The notes below the pieces were generated by a model that did not search any database, was not told the DNA's origin, and saw only the letters and a list, made by a program, of their open reading frames with translations. From NCBI GenBank assembly GCA_902520385.1, contig CABYOB010000003.1:3233-67232 (forward strand): DNA of 64,000 nucleotides. Reading direction: 5' to 3'. Shown here in pieces: positions 60,241 through 64,000 of the stretch. Position 1 is the first letter of the stretch. Each line of letters begins with the position of its first letter. Position numbers and translations under genes: made by a program. The stretch is from an uncultured Bacteroidota bacterium (lineage in GTDB: Bacteria > Bacteroidota > Bacteroidia > Flavobacteriales > TMED113).

Positions 60241-60248
60241 TATATTTA
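60241..60248 (+). promoter_or_regulatory. -7 box, shortened leader
   Basis: CAACCTAAACCACTATATTT context as in the cassette promoters, but the box ends only 4 nt before an ATG (60253) that opens a 10-codon frame. Confidence 0.5.
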
Positions 60249-60252
60249 TAAT

Positions 60253-60285
60253 ATGAAAAAATTAATAAGCTATACTAAAAATTAG
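60253..60285 (+). CDS. Ten-codon leader frame
   Basis: ATG to TAG encoding MKKLISYTKN, placed 4 nt after a cassette-type -7 box and ending 4 nt before the ATG of the next gene. Its start MKKLI resembles the beginning of the shared signal peptide. It may be a decayed signal-peptide start or a short coupled leader. Confidence 0.3.
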   Translation: MKKLISYTKN

Positions 60286-60289
60286 TTTG

Positions 60290-60565
60290 ATGAATTATAA
60301 TCCTGAACAAATTGATAGAATCATTGAAATGTCGTGGGAAGATAGAACACCATATGAAGCTATTTTTTTTCAGTTTAAATTAGCTGAAAGAGAGGTTATA
60401 AAATTGATGAGGGCAAATTTAAAACCGTCTTCATTTAAAAGATGGCGAAAACGTGTTAATAGTGGCGTCAGTCAAAAACACCTTAAAAAAAGAAATCCTG
60501 AAATAAATCGTTTTAAATGTTCAAGACAAAAATTAATAACTAACAATAAAATAAGTAAACGTTAA
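60290..60565 (+). CDS. TIGR03643/DUF2805 family protein
   Basis: A small basic protein, 91 residues from the ATG at 60290. YNPEQIDRIIEMSWEDRTPYEAI then EVIKLMRANLKPSSFKRWRKRV fits the TIGR03643 (DUF2805) family, which looks like a helix-turn-helix protein of unknown role. An alternative TTG one codon earlier is unnecessary. Confidence 0.8.
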   Translation: MNYNPEQIDRIIEMSWEDRTPYEAIFFQFKLAEREVIKLMRANLKPSSFKRWRKRVNSGVSQKHLKKRNPEINRFKCSRQKLITNNKISKR

Positions 60566-60655
60566 ATAATTTCAACTGTATATGATCTAATAAACCTATA
60601 AGAAAACTCCTAGTCCTAATTATTATACCCCCATATTTATGTAATTAAATCTCAT

Positions 60656-60862
60656 ATGCAAAAATTAGAAAAATTCATACTCTCAATTAAGTACTTACCC
60701 GCCATATTATATTTTGGTTCTGTCGGATTGTTTGGCTATGACATTTATTGTAATATAATAAATGAAACAGAATTTCTTAATATATATACAAAAACACCTG
60801 TAATTATTATTTTTTGTTATATGACTTATTTGGGTGTAAAAAAATATCAAAAGGACCAATAA
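60656..60862 (+). CDS. Small membrane protein of unknown function
   Basis: A 68-residue protein with two hydrophobic helices (YLPAILYFGSVGLFGYDIYC and TPVIIIFCYMTYLGV). A TATTTATG-like box with a shorter spacer precedes it. Not recognised. Confidence 0.5.
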   Translation: MQKLEKFILSIKYLPAILYFGSVGLFGYDIYCNIINETEFLNIYTKTPVIIIFCYMTYLGVKKYQKDQ

Positions 60863-60894
60863 ATTTAGATATTCCTACACCAACTTAAAACCAT

Positions 60895-60902
60895 TATATT
60901 TG
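60895..60902 (+). promoter_or_regulatory. Cassette-type promoter, -7 box
   Basis: ACTTAAAACCATTATATTTG context with upstream TTTAGATATTCCTACAC; TATATTTG ends exactly 20 nt before the ATG of 60923. The 42 bases before the ATG are nearly the same as those before 62764. Confidence 0.6.
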
Positions 60903-60922
60903 TATAACAAAATATTATCATT

Positions 60923-61549
60923 ATGAAAAATTTTATACTATTAATTATTACAATTTTATTTTGTTCAAGTTGCTCTCAACAACTTTTAATTTCTCAAGGA
61001 CAAGATGGTTATGTGGGGCCATTAAGTGCTGAATACGAAATATTTCAACTAGATACTGTAATAGGAGAAAGTTCAAGTGTTTTAGGATTTTCTAAATCAG
61101 AAAAAATAAATAAGCTCGGAAAAGTTGTTAATTTTTTTGGCGGATCAAATAAGAACTCAAATAATAATTTTTTAGTAGCTCTGACAAATTTAACATTTGC
61201 CGCGTTAGCATTATCGGCAACAGCCACGACTAATGAAAGAGGTCAAACTGTTTATTATAGAGGAGGTGCAGCTGCGGTAGGTGGTTTTCTTTTTGGGGGG
61301 ATAATTAGTGAAGCAGCTTTTTCTCGAAAAACACAAGTAAACGCATCTATAATAGCTGCAAGAAAATTAGTGGAAGAAAACCAAAATATAGATTTATTTA
61401 TATATCCTAAATATAATATTGAAAATAAGTATAGTTTATTTTCATCAAATTCCAGAGTAACAATTCATTCTAAAGGTGCTGCTCTTAAGAAATCACTTAT
61501 CAGAGATTCAACTTCAGATAAACCAAATTTGCATAATTTAAATGACTAA
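60923..61549 (+). CDS. Lipoprotein of unknown function
   Basis: A 208-residue lipoprotein with lipobox CSSC. A small-residue stretch (FAALALSATATT, then GGAAAVGGFLFGGIISEAAF) could insert in or glide along a membrane. The end (VTIHSKGAALK) is beta-like. No family recognised. Confidence 0.6.
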   Translation: MKNFILLIITILFCSSCSQQLLISQGQDGYVGPLSAEYEIFQLDTVIGESSSVLGFSKSEKINKLGKVVNFFGGSNKNSNNNFLVALTNLTFAALALSATATTNERGQTVYYRGGAAAVGGFLFGGIISEAAFSRKTQVNASIIAARKLVEENQNIDLFIYPKYNIENKYSLFSSNSRVTIHSKGAALKKSLIRDSTSDKPNLHNLND

Positions 61550-61560
61550 ATACTATCACT

Positions 61561-61860
61561 ATGAAGAAGTTTATTTCATTTTCTCACCCTAAATATAAAA
61601 GTCTTTTTTTTGTACAAATTGTATGGATTATCTTATTAGGAGCTATTTTTTGTATTGGAGGGTCTTCTATCCCCGAAATGCAAGGAATGGGATGGTTTAA
61701 TTGTATACCTACAGCTGTAGGATATAATCCAATTTTCTTGTTGGGTTTTCTATTTTATTTAATAAAAGGAATTTTAAATAAATGTGTTTTATTATGTTCT
61801 AATCCCGTTATTATTTTATTGTCAATATTATTATCAGCTATACCAATTATTGTTCTTTAA
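61561..61860 (+). CDS. Small membrane protein of unknown function
   Basis: A 99-residue protein with three hydrophobic helices (IVWIILLGAIFCIGG, NPIFLLGFLFYLIKGIL, ILLSILLSAIPIIVL). The leader CTAAATACTATCACTATG is the one used by the cassette genes, although the TATATTT box is absent. It follows the lipoprotein by 11 bp. Confidence 0.55.
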   Translation: MKKFISFSHPKYKSLFFVQIVWIILLGAIFCIGGSSIPEMQGMGWFNCIPTAVGYNPIFLLGFLFYLIKGILNKCVLLCSNPVIILLSILLSAIPIIVL

Positions 61861-61898
61861 AAAAACAATTCCTTATAACAAGACTAAATACTATCACG

Positions 61899-62537
61899 AT
61901 GAAGAATTTTACCATATTTCATGCACTAGTTATTATAATTGGAGGGTTGATGTCTATTATTTTCCTAGGCTCATTCATCCTACACATATTAGGTGATATG
62001 GGTGCAACAGGGGTTCTTTTTGTAGTCTGTGTTTTTGGAATGGCTGTTTTTTTAATTACCAATAAAGAATCACGCGATAAAAAGAATAAATATATAAGAG
62101 AATCGAAGGATGAAACAAGTCACAAACAAGATGACTACGTAACTCAATCTAAAAATAAAGCTTACTTGACTGGAGATTGTGAAAATGGATACGGAACCTT
62201 TATCTCTTCGAAAGGAGATAAATACGTAGGAGAATGGAAGGACGGTAAACAGCATGGACATGGAACTTATACTTTTGATAATGGAGATAAATACGTAGGA
62301 GAATTTCGGAATGGTAAACATCACGGACAAGGTACATTTATTTGGTCGAGCGGAGGAAAATATGTAGGAGAATGGAAAGACGGTAAACATCACGGACAAG
62401 GAACTTTTACTTTTGGTAGTGGAGATAAATACGCAGGAGAATGGAAGGATGATGAAATGCACGGACAAGGAATTTATACCTTTGCTAGGGGATCAAAAAT
62501 CGTAGGAGAATTTAAGGACGGAAAGCCTGTAGAATAA
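61899..62537 (+). CDS. Membrane-anchored MORN-repeat protein
   Basis: A 212-residue protein with two N-terminal transmembrane helices (residues 5-55), a charged linker and five to six MORN repeats of 23 residues with the core KYVGEWKDGKHHGQGTFTF. MORN repeats bind lipids or other proteins. The leader CTAAATACTATCACGATG resembles the cassette leader. A terminator follows the stop immediately. Confidence 0.85.
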   Translation: MKNFTIFHALVIIIGGLMSIIFLGSFILHILGDMGATGVLFVVCVFGMAVFLITNKESRDKKNKYIRESKDETSHKQDDYVTQSKNKAYLTGDCENGYGTFISSKGDKYVGEWKDGKQHGHGTYTFDNGDKYVGEFRNGKHHGQGTFIWSSGGKYVGEWKDGKHHGQGTFTFGSGDKYAGEWKDDEMHGQGIYTFARGSKIVGEFKDGKPVE

Positions 62538-62601
62538 AAAACCCACCAATTAAGGTGGGCTTTAGTTAATGTGACGTGTAGCGGTTTCGCCTGCTCCCCC
62601 T
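62535..62601 (+). repeat. 67-bp intergenic repeat, copy C
   Basis: Identical to copy B (58625-58691). It continues without a break into the 151-bp repeat that matches copy A (56870-57020). Copy C is therefore the most complete example, joining the two parts. Confidence 0.95.
62536..62563 (+). terminator. Rho-independent-type terminator (bidirectional)
   Basis: CCCACC/GGTGGG hairpin at 62542-62559 with flanking A6 and CTTT, directly behind the MORN gene stop. Confidence 0.75.
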
Positions 62602-62742
62602 CTCGTCCTCAGTTCGAACCATTTAGAAGAATCTTACTCTTTTCATCTGTTGTATGAAGAGATACTAAAAGATATAAAACAACCTAGGTTGCATCCGTAA
62701 TAGATTTACATATTCCTACACTAACCTAAAACCATTATATTT
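62592..62742 (+). repeat. 151-bp intergenic repeat, copy of A
   Basis: Gap-free match to 56870-57020 with about nine differences. Here the promoter end serves a gene: the box at 62736-62743 leads to 62764. Confidence 0.85.
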
Positions 62743-62743
62743 G
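62736..62743 (+). promoter_or_regulatory. Cassette-type promoter, -7 box
   Basis: ACCTAAAACCATTATATTTG context; TATATTTG ends exactly 20 nt before the ATG of 62764. Confidence 0.6.
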
Positions 62744-62763
62744 TATAACAAAATATTATCATT

Positions 62764-63951
62764 ATGAAAAAACACATATTAATATTTCTTTTTCCTCTTT
62801 TTAGTATTGGACAAGATTACTCTACATTCTATGTAAAGAAAAAAATTGATGCTAATGTTAATATCAATCAAAATGTTAACATCAATAAAAATGTTAACAT
62901 CAATAAAAATGTTAATGTGAGTGGAAATGTTAAAAAAACTATAACCACAATTGATTATGGTCAATTAGCTAATGCAAACGCTCAAAGAGAAGCAAATAAA
63001 CTCGAACAAAAAAGAATAGCTATTGAACAAGCTCAATATAATGATGCTAAAGCAAGAGAACAGGCAATAATACTTCATAACCAATCTATAGAAATAGCCG
63101 AAAATCCAGTAAAAGCTCACACATATGGTATTCCATGGCCAAATAATTGGAACACTGATTATTGGAAAGGTTTGTATTTTAATGGTTTTTTGAGTTACAC
63201 TGAAACTATTACCGTCCCTCATCAATCTTTATTTCAGAATGTGGGAGAGTGGAGATGGGAAAATATATCATCTGACGGGATTACTACAGAAATGAATCAC
63301 GTTTTTCCTGTATTCAATTATATGAATTATCAAATTATGAGCTGGGATGAATCTCAAAAATATTCAACTAGAATGCAGTATTTGTTAGAATATTATAAAA
63401 ATAATGAAAAGCCTAAAAGTAAAAATTATAAAAAAGATAAAGATGGTTTCAAAAAAGCTTTGAAGCGATATGAAGAAATATGTGACAGCCTAGATAATTG
63501 GGGGGTTTGGTATACGGCTAGAGAATGGTCTAAAACACCATGGATAAAGGTAAATGAAATGCAAGTGGTACAAAACGGGGATAGCGCATATTGTCATCAA
63601 GTAGAAGTTGTAAAAAGAACTGTATATGGGCATCAAGGATATCGAGTTAAAATAGTTTGGGAAGATGATTATGAAATGGCTATAAGTGATATGTATAGAT
63701 CCGAATACAATGGTAAAGTTTTTGAGTTTAATGTCACATATAAAGCAGACCGAAATTCTGGCTTAACCTTTGAAGATTTAGAAGGAAGGCGTTTTTATTT
63801 AAGTCAATTTATTGATAAGCATATTGCGACTAAAAAGTTAACTAATATAGTTTATGCTGAACCAGATAAATACTTACCCAAAAGAAAATCTTATGATAAT
63901 GAGGGCGATTATCAAGAGTCTGTTGTAAAATGGCAGAAAAAGTTTCAATAA
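62764..63951 (+). CDS. Exported protein with NVNINK repeats
   Basis: A 395-residue exported protein (signal KHILIFLFPLFSIGQ). Residues about 31-57 are four six-residue units of the type NVNINK, followed by a helical region (ANAQREANKLEQKRIAIEQ) and a Trp/Tyr-rich domain (YGIPWPNNWNTDYWKGLYFN, WGVWYTAREWSKTPWIKVNE). No sorting tail is present. The six-residue repeats could form a short beta-helix. Not recognised. Confidence 0.65.
   Translation: MKKHILIFLFPLFSIGQDYSTFYVKKKIDANVNINQNVNINKNVNINKNVNVSGNVKKTITTIDYGQLANANAQREANKLEQKRIAIEQAQYNDAKAREQAIILHNQSIEIAENPVKAHTYGIPWPNNWNTDYWKGLYFNGFLSYTETITVPHQSLFQNVGEWRWENISSDGITTEMNHVFPVFNYMNYQIMSWDESQKYSTRMQYLLEYYKNNEKPKSKNYKKDKDGFKKALKRYEEICDSLDNWGVWYTAREWSKTPWIKVNEMQVVQNGDSAYCHQVEVVKRTVYGHQGYRVKIVWEDDYEMAISDMYRSEYNGKVFEFNVTYKADRNSGLTFEDLEGRRFYLSQFIDKHIATKKLTNIVYAEPDKYLPKRKSYDNEGDYQESVVKWQKKFQ
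62854..62931 (+). repeat. 18-bp in-frame tandem repeat
   Basis: Four units of 18 bp (62854, 62872, 62890, 62908) plus 6 bp, two of them identical, encoding NVNINK-type hexapeptides. Recent slippage expansion is likely. Confidence 0.85.
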
Positions 63952-64000
63952 AAAACCCACCAATTAAGGTGGGCTTTAGTTAATGTGACGTGTAGCGGTT
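63949..64000 (+). repeat. Intergenic repeat, copy D (cut by window end)
   Basis: The first 52 bp of the 67-bp repeat, identical to copies B and C, begin at the stop of the last gene and run off the window. Its hairpin (63956-63973) is again a terminator, so another cassette probably follows outside. Confidence 0.9.

Noticed and set aside
62854..62931. CRISPR-like short repeats
   Set aside because: The repeats are contiguous 18-bp in-frame units without spacers, inside a coding sequence.
52200..64000. Integron-like gene-cassette array
   Set aside because: The genes do sit between repeats in one direction, but the repeats lack paired attC core sites (GTTRRRY...RYYYAAC), each gene has its own promoter, and no tyrosine integrase gene is in the window.

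Overview
The window is AT-rich DNA from a member of the Bacteroidota, most probably a marine Flavobacteriales. The evidence is: a complete sufABCDSE cluster with the Bacteroidota companion DUF2480; a three-gene b558-type succinate dehydrogenase; a DUF4270 lipoprotein next to glmS; many type IX secretion (T9SS) C-terminal signals; -7 boxes of the form TAnnTTTG; and no Shine-Dalgarno sequences. The species cannot be named from the sequence.

Bases 1-12.8 kb are core metabolism: the 3' end of purF, an ATP-grasp protein, an S46 dipeptidyl peptidase, the SUF iron-sulfur operon on the minus strand, thiL and an aminopeptidase P. Bases 12.9-16.9 kb hold sdhC-sdhA-sdhB. This is the most unusual locus. 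SdhA carries an extra N-terminal excisionase/BldC-like helix-turn-helix. The DNA in front of it is a 127-bp near-perfect tandem duplication, and each copy holds a -7 box and four GACA direct repeats spaced exactly 10 bp apart. I read this as a candidate DNA-binding, self-regulating succinate dehydrogenase, comparable in concept to PutA. Bases 16.9-20.1 kb hold an Ig-like lipoprotein, RNase R and tRNA-Thr(GGT).

Bases 20.1-34.5 kb carry secreted proteins (a collagen-like protein, a Cys-rich T9SS protein and three tandem M43-like metalloproteases) mixed with small housekeeping genes (cytidine deaminase, cold-shock protein, YigZ, GNAT, nitroreductase). A candidate 6S-like RNA lies at about 24.94-25.11 kb. 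Bases 34.5-41.3 kb are a conserved block: panC-panD-flippase-heptose adenylyltransferase on the minus strand, then glycogen synthase, a DUF4270 protein and glmS on the plus strand.

Bases 41.3-64 kb are an accessory region of short, mostly plus-strand genes for exported, lipid-anchored or small membrane proteins, with umuDC, a CobW-like GTPase, two blue-copper proteins and a second cold-shock gene among them. Three sequence modules recur between unrelated genes. The first is a promoter/leader block that places a TATATTTR box exactly 20 nt before the ATG of eight genes. The second is a mosaic of 65-150 bp intergenic repeats with identical terminator hairpins. The third, at protein level, is a short C-terminal tail (LGR....YDDG.VEKKY) on eight unrelated secreted proteins. 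One of the three metalloprotease paralogues carries this tail where its sisters carry the ordinary T9SS type-A domain, which suggests that the tail is an alternative secretion signal.
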